Of a stretch of DNA of 64,000 nucleotides, positions 1-8,241 are shown piece after piece. The position numbers and the translations under genes were made by a program. The DNA is taken from NCBI RefSeq assembly GCF_030285785.1, contig NZ_CP127247.1:1008501-1072500 (forward strand), read 5' to 3'. Every line of letters starts with the position of its first letter. The first letter of the stretch is position 1. Under the pieces are notes generated by a model, which was not told the origin of the DNA, ran no database searches, and was given only the letters and a program-made list of their open reading frames with translations. Source of the DNA: Parasedimentitalea psychrophila (lineage in GTDB: Bacteria; Pseudomonadota; Alphaproteobacteria; Rhodobacterales; Rhodobacteraceae).

Positions 1-95
1 ACGTCGAGCTGAAAGCAGTCTATATCCTCCCCCTGAAGAAGGGCAGAGGCAAAGGCCATGATGGTTGGGTCGGTGCTGCGCAAAAGTTCCTTCAT
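1..95 (-). CDS. DUF2007-type small protein (5' part only)
   Basis: Thirty-one codons read leftwards from an ATG at 93-95 and run off the window edge, so only the N-terminus is present (begins MKELLRSTDPTIMAFASALL). The pattern, with a short start and then a helix followed by GEDIDCFQLDV, matches small alphaproteobacterial DUF2007 ('putative signal transducing') proteins. These commonly sit divergently next to a polyprenyl synthetase gene, as here. No biochemical role is established that I can name. The start lies 57 bp from the divergent ispB start, so the two share a promoter region. Confidence 0.7.
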   Translation of the reverse strand, partial: MKELLRSTDPTIMAFASALLQGEDIDCFQLD

Positions 96-152
96 AAGAT
101 GGGATCTAAGGGCAAGGCTGGTCGGATGTCGAGCCTTGCAGTCGGGAATATA

Positions 153-1151
153 ATGAACCAGAGTTTGGCACAGAAACCGCACGAACAATTGGCGGCCACC
201 TTGAGCGGTGAAATGGATGCAGTGAATGAGCTGATCCGCACCCGAATGGCCTCGAAGCACGCGCCACGCATTCCTGAGGTCACCGCGCATCTGGTAGAGG
301 CCGGCGGAAAACGGCTGCGGCCGATGCTGACCTTGGCTGCGGCCAAGCTGTGCGGATATGACGGGGTGCATCACCTGAAACTGGCCGCCACGGTTGAGTT
401 TATTCACACCGCCACCCTGTTGCATGACGATGTGGTTGATGAAAGCGGCCAGCGCCGTGGCCGTCCCACTGCCAACCTGCTGTGGGACAACAAATCATCG
501 GTCTTGGTCGGCGACTACCTGTTTTCCCGCAGCTTTCAGTTGATGGTCGAGACCGGCAGCCTGCGGGTGCTGGACATTCTCGCCAATGCCTCGGCCACCA
601 TTGCCGAGGGCGAAGTGCTGCAGATGACTGCGGCGCAGGACCTGAACACCGGCGAAGACATCTATCTGCAAGTGGTGCGCGGCAAGACGGCGGCGCTGTT
701 CTCGGCTGCCACCGAAGTTGGCGGCGTGATTGCCGGTGCGGATGAAGCGCAGGTCAAGGCGCTGTTCACCTATGGCGATGCGCTGGGGATCGCCTTTCAG
801 ATTGCCGATGACCTGCTGGATTATCAGGGCGATGCCAAGGCCACCGGCAAGAACGTCGGCGATGATTTCCGCGAGCGCAAGCTGACCTTGCCGGTGATCA
901 AGGCGGTGGCGCAGGCCACGCAAGAAGAGCGTGATTTCTGGAAGCGCACCATCGAGAAAGGTCGCCAAAAGGACGGTGATCTGGAGCATGCGATGGCGCT
1001 GATGGGGAAATACGACACCCTGACGGCAACCCGGAATGATGCCTATGGCTGGGCCACCAAGGCCAAGGATGCCTTGCGGGTTTTGCCGGATCATCCGATC
1101 CGTCAGATGCTGCATGATCTGGCGGATTATGTGGTCGAACGGTTGAACTGA
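153..1151 (+). CDS. ispB: Long-chain polyprenyl diphosphate synthase (octa/decaprenyl)
   Basis: Trans-prenyltransferase that elongates FPP with IPP units to make the side chain of ubiquinone; cytosolic. The 332-residue protein has GGKRLRP at about 51-57, the first Asp-rich motif DDVVD at about 92-96, and the second, DDLLD, at about 219-223, followed by KATGKN. All are hallmarks of the all-trans family. The frame stays open upstream to 99, but ATG 153 gives the usual family length and leaves room for a promoter between it and the divergent DUF2007 gene. Chain length (C40 or C50) cannot be read reliably. ubiA, which uses its product, lies at about 40.3 kb. Confidence 0.92.
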   Translation: MNQSLAQKPHEQLAATLSGEMDAVNELIRTRMASKHAPRIPEVTAHLVEAGGKRLRPMLTLAAAKLCGYDGVHHLKLAATVEFIHTATLLHDDVVDESGQRRGRPTANLLWDNKSSVLVGDYLFSRSFQLMVETGSLRVLDILANASATIAEGEVLQMTAAQDLNTGEDIYLQVVRGKTAALFSAATEVGGVIAGADEAQVKALFTYGDALGIAFQIADDLLDYQGDAKATGKNVGDDFRERKLTLPVIKAVAQATQEERDFWKRTIEKGRQKDGDLEHAMALMGKYDTLTATRNDAYGWATKAKDALRVLPDHPIRQMLHDLADYVVERLN

Positions 1152-1170
1152 GTGGGCTTTGAGTGGGCTT

Positions 1171-1237
1171 AGGGGGCGCTGCCCCCTCTTGACCTTGCAG
1201 GTCAATTCACCCCTGAGGTATTTTTAACAAGAAGAAG
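1171..1237 (+). terminator. Composite gene-end element, copy A (two hairpins, T-tract, AAGAAGAAG)
   Basis: Directly after the ispB stop come a perfect hairpin (AGGGGGC-GCT-GCCCCCT, 1171-1187) and a second one (TTGACC-TTGCA-GGTCAA, 1189-1205). Then follows GTATTTTTAACAAGAAGAAG (1218-1237). The 21-nt tail at 1217-1237 is identical to 10522-10542. Position and shape suggest transcription termination of ispB. The conserved purine tail after the T-run is not part of an ordinary terminator. Confidence 0.6.
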
Positions 1238-1248
1238 CTGGCGGGGAT

Positions 1249-2016
1249 TTGGATTTGAGGGCGGCGCTGCGAGACACGATTGAACGCGACAATGGCTGCG
1301 CCGGTCAGGACCTCTCCGGCTTTGACTTTGAGCGGATCAATGGCGCGGAGGAGCTATCGTTTCGCGACTGCATCATCCGCGACAGCCACATCAAGGGGGA
1401 GATGTTGGCCGCCAGCATCTGGAGCAACTGCAGGTTCATCAACTGTCAGTTTATTGGCGCCGATCTGAGCGATGCGCGGTTTGACGGATCGGTGTTCTTT
1501 GAGGGGGCGACCACCCGTGCCACCGCGTTTCGCTATTGCGATCTGGGGCGAGCGCGTTTTGCAAACTGCAATATGGCGCTGGTCAAAATAAATGGCTGCG
1601 AGGCCTATGATGTGGCCTTTGAAGACTGCCAGATGCGGGGGCTGGATCTGGACAACACCAAGCTGGTGCAGAGTGCGGGCAAGCGAAGGTTCGCCAGCGC
1701 CCGCTTCAAGGCCTGCCAGTTGGCGGACGCCATATTTGACAAACTGGACCTGACCTCCTGTTCCTTTGAAGCCTGTGATCTGTCTTATGCGACGTTCCAG
1801 CAATCGCGGCTGGTCAATGCCGTGATGCGCGACTGCAACCTGCAGAGCATTGAGACAACGGATGCGAATTTCGCCGGGGCGGATCTGCGCGGCAGTGATC
1901 TGCACGGGTTCAGGCTGACCGGCCTGAAGAGCCATGCCGGCATGAGAGTCTCGGCGGGGCAGCAACATCATTTGCTGACCGGCCTTGGCATCGATGTCAC
2001 TCCGGATGGCGGTTGA
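1249..2016 (+). CDS. Pentapeptide-repeat protein
   Basis: A protein of 255 residues made almost wholly of A(D/N)LXX-like pentapeptides (for example FANCN, ADLSDARF, CDLSYATF, ADLRGSDLHG). These should fold into a right-handed quadrilateral beta-helix. Members act as DNA mimics or structural proteins, and nothing here fixes a target. There is no signal peptide or membrane segment, so it is probably cytosolic. The first available start is TTG 1249; a second TTG at 1255 lies about 8 nt after a GGGGA and may be the true start. No ATG exists near the N-terminus of the frame. It follows ispB after the gene-end element and converges on ispE. Confidence 0.8.
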   Translation: MDLRAALRDTIERDNGCAGQDLSGFDFERINGAEELSFRDCIIRDSHIKGEMLAASIWSNCRFINCQFIGADLSDARFDGSVFFEGATTRATAFRYCDLGRARFANCNMALVKINGCEAYDVAFEDCQMRGLDLDNTKLVQSAGKRRFASARFKACQLADAIFDKLDLTSCSFEACDLSYATFQQSRLVNAVMRDCNLQSIETTDANFAGADLRGSDLHGFRLTGLKSHAGMRVSAGQQHHLLTGLGIDVTPDGG

Positions 2017-2032
2017 ACCGCAGGACTGATCA

Positions 2033-2854
2033 CTAGCTCAGTTCAGTTGCGACGCACCACCAATCAGAGTTCGCGGCACCGATATCGTAAGCTGCACGGT
2101 GGGCGGCTATCATAGTGGGATACAGGGCAAAGCATGTGGCCCCAGAGCCTGACATCCGCGCCAACAGCATATTGCCGGTGCACTTCATTTCAGACAGCAC
2201 TTGGTCGATTTGAGGGGCAATCGCCGCTGCTGGGACATGCATGTCGTTGCGCTGTTCGGACAGCCACGCGGCACAATCCTGTGCGCTGGAAAATTCGGGG
2301 ATATTAGACGGCATTGGCGGGTTGTCACGCCAGGCCAGTGCAGAAAAGACAGCGCCAGTTGGCACAGGGACGCCGGGGTTCACCAGAAGCGCCGGGAGTT
2401 TGGGCAGTGCAACACGGCTGATCTGATCGCCAATTCCTTGCATGCGCGACGCCTGTGCCGCCATACAAACGGGCACATCCGCCCCCAGAGAGAGGTGAAA
2501 CTCTTTGGCTGTTGGAAGACCCTGAATGGCAAGTGTTTTTAGCACGGACGCGGCGTCAGATGAGCCGCCACCAATGCCGGCCCCATGCGGCAAGGCCTTA
2601 TCCAGCTGGATGCGCCCGGACCACCCCGCCCCTGTCGCGGCCTGCCAGACCAGATTGCGGTGATCGGTGGGCACGCCCTCGGCAAATTCGCCAGACACAT
2701 CAATCGAGAGCTGGTCGCCCGGTGTTAGCCAAAGACGGTCCCCGACATCGGCAAACACCACCAAACTGTCGAGCAGATGATAGCCGTCCGGGCGCTGGCC
2801 GGTCACATGCAGAGTCAGGTTGATCTTGGCGGGGGCAAAGGCCTCAGCCGTCAT
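2033..2854 (-). CDS. ispE: 4-diphosphocytidyl-2-C-methyl-D-erythritol kinase
   Basis: GHMP kinase of the MEP (non-mevalonate) isoprenoid pathway that phosphorylates CDP-ME at the 2-position with ATP. The 273-residue protein starts with the typical FAPAKINLTLHV. It carries the glycine-rich ATP loop PHGAGIGGGSSDAASVL at about 89-105 and the C-terminal MSGSGATCFAL motif. The start overlaps the end of the upstream TPR gene by 11 nt, so the two are translationally coupled. It converges on the pentapeptide gene. It supplies the IPP/DMAPP used by ispB nearby. Confidence 0.94.
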   Translation of the reverse strand: MTAEAFAPAKINLTLHVTGQRPDGYHLLDSLVVFADVGDRLWLTPGDQLSIDVSGEFAEGVPTDHRNLVWQAATGAGWSGRIQLDKALPHGAGIGGGSSDAASVLKTLAIQGLPTAKEFHLSLGADVPVCMAAQASRMQGIGDQISRVALPKLPALLVNPGVPVPTGAVFSALAWRDNPPMPSNIPEFSSAQDCAAWLSEQRNDMHVPAAAIAPQIDQVLSEMKCTGNMLLARMSGSGATCFALYPTMIAAHRAAYDIGAANSDWWCVATELS

Positions 2855-4565
2855 TGGCCAGCTTCAGCGGTTCGGCACCTTCATCGGCCAAAACCTGATC
2901 CAGGCCAATTTCAAGCTTGCGGCGAATGCGCTCCGGGTCGGCCTCGCTGTCGAGATCTTCGGGATCAACAAAGGAGAGCGCCCGCTTCCACTGAAATTCA
3001 GCCTCGCGATAGCGGCCGACGGCCCAGAACACATCGCCCAGATGATCGTTGACCACCGGGTCAACCGGCATCAGCGCCGCCGCCCGTTCCATCTGCGCGC
3101 TGGCCTCGCCGTAGCGGCCCAGACGATACAGCACCCAGCCCAGAGAATCCCGGATATAGCCCGAATCGGGGCGGGCTTTGACCGCGCGCTGGATCATGCT
3201 CAGCGCCTCGTCCAGCTTGATCTGCTTTTCGACCAGCGAGTAGCCCAGATAGTTCAGCACCTCGGGGCGATCCGGGTTCAGCACCAGGGCGGCGCGGAAA
3301 TCAGCCTCGGCGCGGTCCCATTGGTCCAACCGTTCCAGACTGATGCCGCGGGCATAGAGAATGAACCAGCTTGACGTCTTTCGCTGATCCAAAATCGACA
3401 GGGCGGTGTCATAGGCCGCAACCGCCCCGGCATAATCCTCTTGCTGGCGCAGCAAGTCACCCAGTGACGAATAGACGTTGGGCTGATTGGGGACCTCCCG
3501 TGTCAGCTGCTCGAGCACCTCGATCGCGGCGTCCGGCTTGGCGGCGCGGCGCAGCGCCTCGGCGCGGCCCAATTCAGCGGCGTGATAGTCGGGGTGACCC
3601 GGCTGCACCAGTTTGTAGGTGGCCACTGACAGATCGTAACGGCCCAGTTTCTCCAGCAGGTCGGCGCTGAGCAGGATCGAATCCATATGAGAGGGGCTGA
3701 GCACTGCGGCCATGCGGGCATAGACCAGCACATAGTCATTGGCAGCCTCGCCGCTCAGCGCCGAGGCCACGGTGTAGAACACCTCGGCAATGCCATCGGT
3801 GACCGTGGCGGCCTGAAGGAAGGGCAGCGTTTCATCCCCGGCAAGGCGGTCATAGATGACCGACAGCGCCGGATCCAGCTGGCTGCCAAAGGCGTCGGTC
3901 AGGAAGGTCATCGCCTGTTCATTGCGACCCAACTGCGACAGCACCTGCACCCGGGCCAGCACCGCGCGGCGGGTGATCTTGGACAACCGGCCATCGTCAG
4001 CCGCAAACAGCGCCTCAGAGGCGTCGAATTCGCCAATCGAGGCCAGAGCCAGCGCCCGGTGGTAGCGCGCGAACAGCCGCAGGCCTTCGTCCTCGGCGAC
4101 GCGGTCAAATTCGGCCAGCGCCTGGGTCACATTGCCCGCGCCGAGCTGGGCCCAGGCTGTCACCAATCCATCCACCAGCGGGCCAATGCCCTGTTTCTCC
4201 GGGTCGCGATCCAGCAGCGCCTGATAATCCTGCGCCTGGGCAAAGCCGCCAACCATCACCATATTGGCAATCTGGCTGTTGATACCGTCGTCCCACATGC
4301 GTTGCGCCACCGGATGCGCCCGTTTCAGCTGGCCCAGCGCCATCTGCGCAAACACCACGTTTTCCATCAACACTGCGTTCTGAGGATCACGCACCAGCGC
4401 CCGGGTATAGTAGTTGGCCGCCGCTGCAAAATTGCTGTCATAGGTCGCGGCACGGCCTGCCAGATAGGCACCAGCGGCTTCCTGCGCCGAGGCCGGAGCC
4501 GCCGCAGCAAATGCCATAGAAAGGGCTAAAGCCGCCGTTGCGGCGCGTCGGAAAGGAAAAGTCAC
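2844..4565 (-). CDS. Exported tetratricopeptide-repeat protein
   Basis: A protein of 573 residues with an N-terminal signal peptide (RRAATAALALSMAFAAAAPASAQ) and then TPR-type helical hairpins over most of the length. The clearest are near 355-530 (YSSLGDLLRQQEDYAGAV, LNYLGYSLVEKQIKLDEAL, YIRDSLGWVLYRLGRYGEA, NDHLGDVFWAVGRYREAE). A periplasmic scaffold or outer-membrane-associated role is likely, but no partner can be read. It is the first gene of a two-gene unit with ispE (11-nt overlap), an arrangement I recall from other Rhodobacteraceae. Confidence 0.8.
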   Translation of the reverse strand: MTFPFRRAATAALALSMAFAAAAPASAQEAAGAYLAGRAATYDSNFAAAANYYTRALVRDPQNAVLMENVVFAQMALGQLKRAHPVAQRMWDDGINSQIANMVMVGGFAQAQDYQALLDRDPEKQGIGPLVDGLVTAWAQLGAGNVTQALAEFDRVAEDEGLRLFARYHRALALASIGEFDASEALFAADDGRLSKITRRAVLARVQVLSQLGRNEQAMTFLTDAFGSQLDPALSVIYDRLAGDETLPFLQAATVTDGIAEVFYTVASALSGEAANDYVLVYARMAAVLSPSHMDSILLSADLLEKLGRYDLSVATYKLVQPGHPDYHAAELGRAEALRRAAKPDAAIEVLEQLTREVPNQPNVYSSLGDLLRQQEDYAGAVAAYDTALSILDQRKTSSWFILYARGISLERLDQWDRAEADFRAALVLNPDRPEVLNYLGYSLVEKQIKLDEALSMIQRAVKARPDSGYIRDSLGWVLYRLGRYGEASAQMERAAALMPVDPVVNDHLGDVFWAVGRYREAEFQWKRALSFVDPEDLDSEADPERIRRKLEIGLDQVLADEGAEPLKLANDG

Positions 4566-4727
4566 CGGATCGAATGCCTCGCTATTTTAATTTCCAACCA
4601 CGCTAGGCGCTCGCAGGCGAGGACGCAATGGCACGCGTTGCCACCAAGGGCCAATACACGGTTTTTTGCCTATTGTGGCAAATAGCGGCGGCGGTTGCCC
4701 TGCCCGTATGGGTCTAAGCGCGGAGCT

Positions 4728-4753
4728 ATTGCCCGGCGCGACCGCCAGGCAAT
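4728..4753 (-). terminator. Hairpin after the ETF-QO gene
   Basis: An inverted repeat (ATTGCCCGGCG-CGAC-CGCCAGGCAAT, one mismatch) starts 18 nt past the ETF-QO stop. No U-run follows on the minus strand, so it could be a weak or Rho-assisted end, or only a 3' stabilising stem. The rest of 4566-4770 shows nothing else recognisable and presumably holds the promoter of the TPR-ispE unit. Confidence 0.35.
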
Positions 4754-4770
4754 GCATTCACGGATTGGCC

Positions 4771-6420
4771 TCACATGTTTGGATAGTTCGGGCCGTCGCC
4801 ACCCTGCGGGGTGACCCAGGTGATGTTCTGGCTGGGGTCTTTGATGTCGCAGGTTTTGCAGTGGACGCAGTTCTGGAAGTTCACCACAAACTCGGGCTTG
4901 CCATCTTTCTCGACGATCTCATAGACGCCAGCCGGGCAATAGCGCTGCGCCGGCTCGTTGTATTTGGGCAGGTTGACGCTGATCGGCAGGCTTGGGTCGG
5001 CCAGTTGCAGGTGGCAGGGCTGGCTTTCCTCGTGGTTGGTCATCGCAAAGCTGACGTTGGTCAGGCGATCAAACGACAGTTTCCCATCCGGCTTTGGATA
5101 GGTGATCATCTTGTGCTTGCTGGCCTCTTCGGTGGCCATCGCATCGTTCTTGCCGTGCTTGACGGTACCAAAGAACGAGAACCCAAGCAGGGTGTTGGTC
5201 CACATGTCCAGACCGCCCAGCATCAGCGAGGCCATCATCCCCCACTTGGACCACATCGGTTTGACATTGCGGACCTTTTTCAGATCGTCGCCAATGACAC
5301 CGTCGCGGACCTCACTCTCATAGGCGGTCAGCTCATCGCCGGAACGCTCTGCCTTGATCGCCTCAAAGGCGGCTTCGGCAGCGGCCTTGCCCGAGAACAT
5401 CGCATTGTGGTTGCCCTTGATGCGCGGCACGTTGACCATGCCCACCGAGCAGCCCAGCAGTGCCACACCGGGTGCCACCATCTTGGGCATCGACTGATAG
5501 CCACCTTCGGTGATTGCGCGGGCGCCGTAAGCAACGCGTTTGCCGCCTTTCAGCAGTTCCGCGATCATCGGGTGATGCTTGAAGCGCTGGAATTCCATAT
5601 AGGGGAAGACGTTCGGATTGCGGTAGTTCAGGTGCACCACAAAGCCGATGTAAACCTGATTGTTATCCAGGTGATAGATGAACGAACCACCGCCGGCATT
5701 GCCGCCCAGAGGCCAGCCCATGGTGTGGGTAACTGAGCCCTCTTTGTGCTTGGCGGGATCAATCTCCCAGATCTCTTTCATGCCAAGGCCGAATTTCTGC
5801 GGCTCATGGCCCGCTTGCAGGTCGTATTTGGCAATCACCTCTTTCGACAGCGATCCACGCACACCTTCGCCGAGGAAGACATATTTGCCGTGCAGCTCCA
5901 TGCCGGGCTCATATGACGGTCCCGGGGTGCCATCCGCATTTTTGCCAAACTCACCGGCAACAACGCCTTTGACTTCGCCCTTGTCGCCAAAGATCAGCTC
6001 GGAACAAGCCATGCCGGGGAAGATTTCGACACCCAGCTCTTCGGCCTGTTCCGCCATCCAGCGACAGACGTTGCCCATCGACACGATATAGTTGCCGTGG
6101 TTGCTCATCAGCGGTGGCATCGGGAAGTTGGGAATGCGGACCCGACCGGCCTCGCCCAGCATAAAGAATTTGTCGTCCGTGACCGGCACAGTCAGCGGCG
6201 CGCCCTTGGCCTTCCAGTCCGGGATCAGCGCATCCAGACCGCAGGGGTCCAGCACCGCGCCGGACAGGATATGGGCGCCAACCTCAGAGCCCTTTTCCAG
6301 CACCACAACCTCAAGATCAGCATCCAGTTGCTTAAGCCGGATCGCCGCCGAGAGACCCGCAGGGCCGGCCCCGACGATCACCACATCATATTCCATTGCT
6401 TCGCGTTCAAACTCGGCCAT
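4771..6420 (-). CDS. Electron-transfer flavoprotein:ubiquinone oxidoreductase
   Basis: Membrane-associated FAD and [4Fe-4S] enzyme that passes electrons from reduced ETF (fatty-acid and amino-acid acyl-CoA dehydrogenases) to ubiquinone. The 549-residue protein has an N-terminal FAD Rossmann motif (VIVGAGPAGLSAAIRL, about 14-29). The C-terminal iron-sulfur segment has YCPAGVYE and CVHCKTCDIKDPSQNI near 500-535, with the four expected cysteines, and it ends GGDGPNYPNM as in the family. Length is full. No etfAB genes are nearby; an acyl-CoA dehydrogenase that would feed it lies at about 20.5 kb. It is transcribed alone downstream of soxR. Confidence 0.95.
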   Translation of the reverse strand: MAEFEREAMEYDVVIVGAGPAGLSAAIRLKQLDADLEVVVLEKGSEVGAHILSGAVLDPCGLDALIPDWKAKGAPLTVPVTDDKFFMLGEAGRVRIPNFPMPPLMSNHGNYIVSMGNVCRWMAEQAEELGVEIFPGMACSELIFGDKGEVKGVVAGEFGKNADGTPGPSYEPGMELHGKYVFLGEGVRGSLSKEVIAKYDLQAGHEPQKFGLGMKEIWEIDPAKHKEGSVTHTMGWPLGGNAGGGSFIYHLDNNQVYIGFVVHLNYRNPNVFPYMEFQRFKHHPMIAELLKGGKRVAYGARAITEGGYQSMPKMVAPGVALLGCSVGMVNVPRIKGNHNAMFSGKAAAEAAFEAIKAERSGDELTAYESEVRDGVIGDDLKKVRNVKPMWSKWGMMASLMLGGLDMWTNTLLGFSFFGTVKHGKNDAMATEEASKHKMITYPKPDGKLSFDRLTNVSFAMTNHEESQPCHLQLADPSLPISVNLPKYNEPAQRYCPAGVYEIVEKDGKPEFVVNFQNCVHCKTCDIKDPSQNITWVTPQGGDGPNYPNM

Positions 6421-6576
6421 CAGGCGCTCCTTGGCTATATTTCGCTACCGGCGCCGCTGGGCGCAACTTTGTTTCGCGAATGATTAGCCACCACCAGATA
6501 CCAAGGTCAATCCGAACTCGACGTTTGACTGCCGTTGAAGGGTATTTTGAGACCAAAAAATGTAAAACTCCGCGCC

Positions 6577-7044
6577 TCAGCTGCGATTTTCCGTCTCCGA
6601 GTGATCCCCCATCAGGAATCTGGGCCCCTTGCCCTTTGTGGCGGCCTGATCCTGGGGGTTGTACAGGGCGCAGTTTGGCAGCGACAGGCAGCCACAGCCG
6701 ATGCAGCCATCCAGATTGTTGCGCAGCTGTTGCAGGGTCTCGATGCGCTGGTCGAGATGGGCGCGAAACCCCTCGGAGATCCGCGCCCAGTCCTGTGGCG
6801 TCGGCGTTCGACCGCCTGGCAAAGCCTTTAGCAAGCCGCCGATCTCGGGCAGGGAAAACCCGAACTTCTGGGCAATCATGATAAAACTCAGCCGCCGGAT
6901 ATCGGCGCGGTGAAAGCGCCGTTGCCCACCGCTGTTGCGCCAGGGCTCAATCAGCCCCTGGGTCTCGTAATAGCGAATGGCCGACACCGCCAAGCCGGTT
7001 CGGTCGGCAAGGGAGCCGATGGAAAGTCCGCTGGATGCCATCAT
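6577..7044 (-). CDS. soxR: Redox-sensitive MerR-family regulator SoxR
   Basis: A MerR-family activator of 155 residues. It has an N-terminal winged-helix (IGSLADRTGLAVSAIRYYETQGL), a dimerisation helix, and the C-terminal cluster-binding motif CIGCGCLSLPNC at about 119-130, which holds the [2Fe-2S] cluster oxidised by redox-cycling compounds. Outside the enterics SoxR usually controls small sets of genes for redox-active metabolites rather than soxS. The divergent VOC gene with a SoxR-type promoter between them fits that pattern. The cluster cysteines are intact. Confidence 0.95.
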   Translation of the reverse strand: MMASSGLSIGSLADRTGLAVSAIRYYETQGLIEPWRNSGGQRRFHRADIRRLSFIMIAQKFGFSLPEIGGLLKALPGGRTPTPQDWARISEGFRAHLDQRIETLQQLRNNLDGCIGCGCLSLPNCALYNPQDQAATKGKGPRFLMGDHSETENRS

Positions 7045-7082
7045 CTGTCCTCTGTGTTCTGTGTTCTGTGGTCAGAAATACC

Positions 7083-7113
7083 TTGACCTCAAGTTAGGTT
7101 TAGAAATTACGGT
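7083..7113 (+). promoter_or_regulatory. SoxR-type promoter between soxR and the VOC gene
   Basis: A -35 like TTGACC (7083-7088) is separated by 19 nt from a weak -10, TACGGT (7108-7113). The overlong spacer, characteristic of MerR-family activation, contains CTCAAGTTAGGTTTAG. Together with the last bases of the -35 this gives CCTCAAGTTA, identical to the left half of the enterobacterial SoxR box; the right half is imperfect. Location between soxR and a divergent gene supports autoregulated, redox-induced transcription. Confidence 0.7.
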
Positions 7114-7156
7114 GAGCCGGTACAAGTCAAAACATCACCCAACAGGAGGCCCTCTT

Positions 7157-7543
7157 ATGCCCGCAATCCTTGAACACTCCAATTTCACCGTCTCCGACCC
7201 GGACGCCACCGCCGCCTGGATGTGCGAGATCTTTGGCTGGCACATTCGCTGGTCCGGGGCCTCCAAGGATAATGGTTACACCGTCCATGTCGGCAGTGAT
7301 GACAGCTATCTTGCACTGTACCGGCCCGATGTCACCGCAACCGCCAAGGGATCCAGTTACACCACCATCGGCGGGCTCAACCACATTGCGCTGATTGTCG
7401 AGGATCTGGACGCCTCGGAGCAGGCCGTGAAGAAAGCCGGTTTCACCCCCGGCAATCACGGCGACTATGAGCCCGGAAGGCGGTTCTACTTTCACGACGC
7501 CGACCGGATTGAATACGAACTGGTGCAATATGAGGCCCCTTAA
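7157..7543 (+). CDS. VOC-family (glyoxalase/dioxygenase fold) protein
   Basis: A 128-residue vicinal-oxygen-chelate protein. It opens MPAILEHSNFTVSDPDATAAWMCEIFGW, has a central GGLNHIALIVEDLDA and ends GRRFYFHDADRIEYELVQYE. Candidate metal ligands are the early His, the His of LNHIA and the Glu of YELV. The frame is open further upstream, but ATG 7157 follows AGGAGG and lies downstream of the SoxR promoter, so it is chosen. As the likely SoxR target it may handle a reactive or redox-cycling compound; the substrate is unknown. Confidence 0.8.
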   Translation: MPAILEHSNFTVSDPDATAAWMCEIFGWHIRWSGASKDNGYTVHVGSDDSYLALYRPDVTATAKGSSYTTIGGLNHIALIVEDLDASEQAVKKAGFTPGNHGDYEPGRRFYFHDADRIEYELVQYEAP

Positions 7544-7664
7544 GCCCGTCAAATGCGCAATTTTACGCCAAACTCACCCTACAGGCAGATTTGACGGTCA
7601 ACAGACAGATCCTGCCCCTTGCATTTAGGGGCGGCTTTGGGTCAGGTGGATATCAACCCAACTT

Positions 7665-7702
7665 GGCGCCCCGTTGCAGATCGCATCGGGGCGCCGGTTT
7701 TT
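7665..7702 (+). terminator. Strong intrinsic terminator just upstream of greA
   Basis: A 9-bp perfect stem GGCGCCCCG / CGGGGCGCC (7665-7673 and 7687-7695) with a 13-nt loop is followed by GG and five T. It ends about 40 nt before greA. It may end the VOC transcript 120 nt upstream, or be a leader attenuator of greA. A smaller stem (GCCCC/GGGGC, 7614-7632) precedes it. Confidence 0.75.
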
Positions 7703-7742
7703 AAATCGACACGCACTGTTATAGATATCTGGACCCAGTCAC

Positions 7743-8213
7743 ATGGACAAAATTCCGATGACCCCGGCGGGTTATGCCGCCATCGAAGTTGAATTGAAGC
7801 AACTGAAGAGCGTCGAGCGCCCTGCCATCATTCAGGCCATCGCCGAGGCCCGTGAGCATGGCGACCTCTCGGAAAACGCCGAATACCACTCGGCCCGCGA
7901 AAAGCACTCGTTCATCGAGGGCCGGGTCAAAGAGCTGGAAGGCGTGCTGAGCTTTGCCGAAGTGATCAACCCGGCGAAACTGTCCGGCACCATCAAATTT
8001 GGCGCCAAGGTCACTCTGGTGGATGAAGACACCGACGAAGAAAAGACCTGGCAGATTGTCGGCGAGTATGAGGCGGACGTGGAAAGAGGGATGTTGAACA
8101 TCAAATCGCCCATCGCCCGCGCCCTGATTGGCAAAGACGAAGGCGACAGTGTCGAGGTTCGCACCCCCGGCGGTCAGCGCTCATACGAAGTGCTGAAGAT
8201 CGTCTATTCCTGA
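7743..8213 (+). CDS. greA: Transcription elongation factor GreA
   Basis: Binds the RNA polymerase secondary channel and stimulates cleavage of backtracked transcripts. The 156-residue protein has the N-terminal coiled coil with the tip acidic pair ([25 protein letters not shown] region at about 36-56, with D41 and E44 in GDLSENAEY). The C-terminal FKBP-like domain ends [16 protein letters not shown]. Full length, normal start at ATG 7743. A strong terminator lies in its 5' region. Confidence 0.96.
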   Translation: MDKIPMTPAGYAAIEVELKQLKSVERPAIIQAIAEAREHGDLSENAEYHSAREKHSFIEGRVKELEGVLSFAEVINPAKLSGTIKFGAKVTLVDEDTDEEKTWQIVGEYEADVERGMLNIKSPIARALIGKDEGDSVEVRTPGGQRSYEVLKIVYS

Positions 8214-8241
8214 CCCCTCCCTTTGATTTTGAGCCTTGTTG

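Noticed and set aside
4666..5736. 356-codon plus-strand frame over the end of the ETF-QO gene
   Set aside because: Antisense to the conserved iron-sulfur domain; its own translation has no recognisable motif.
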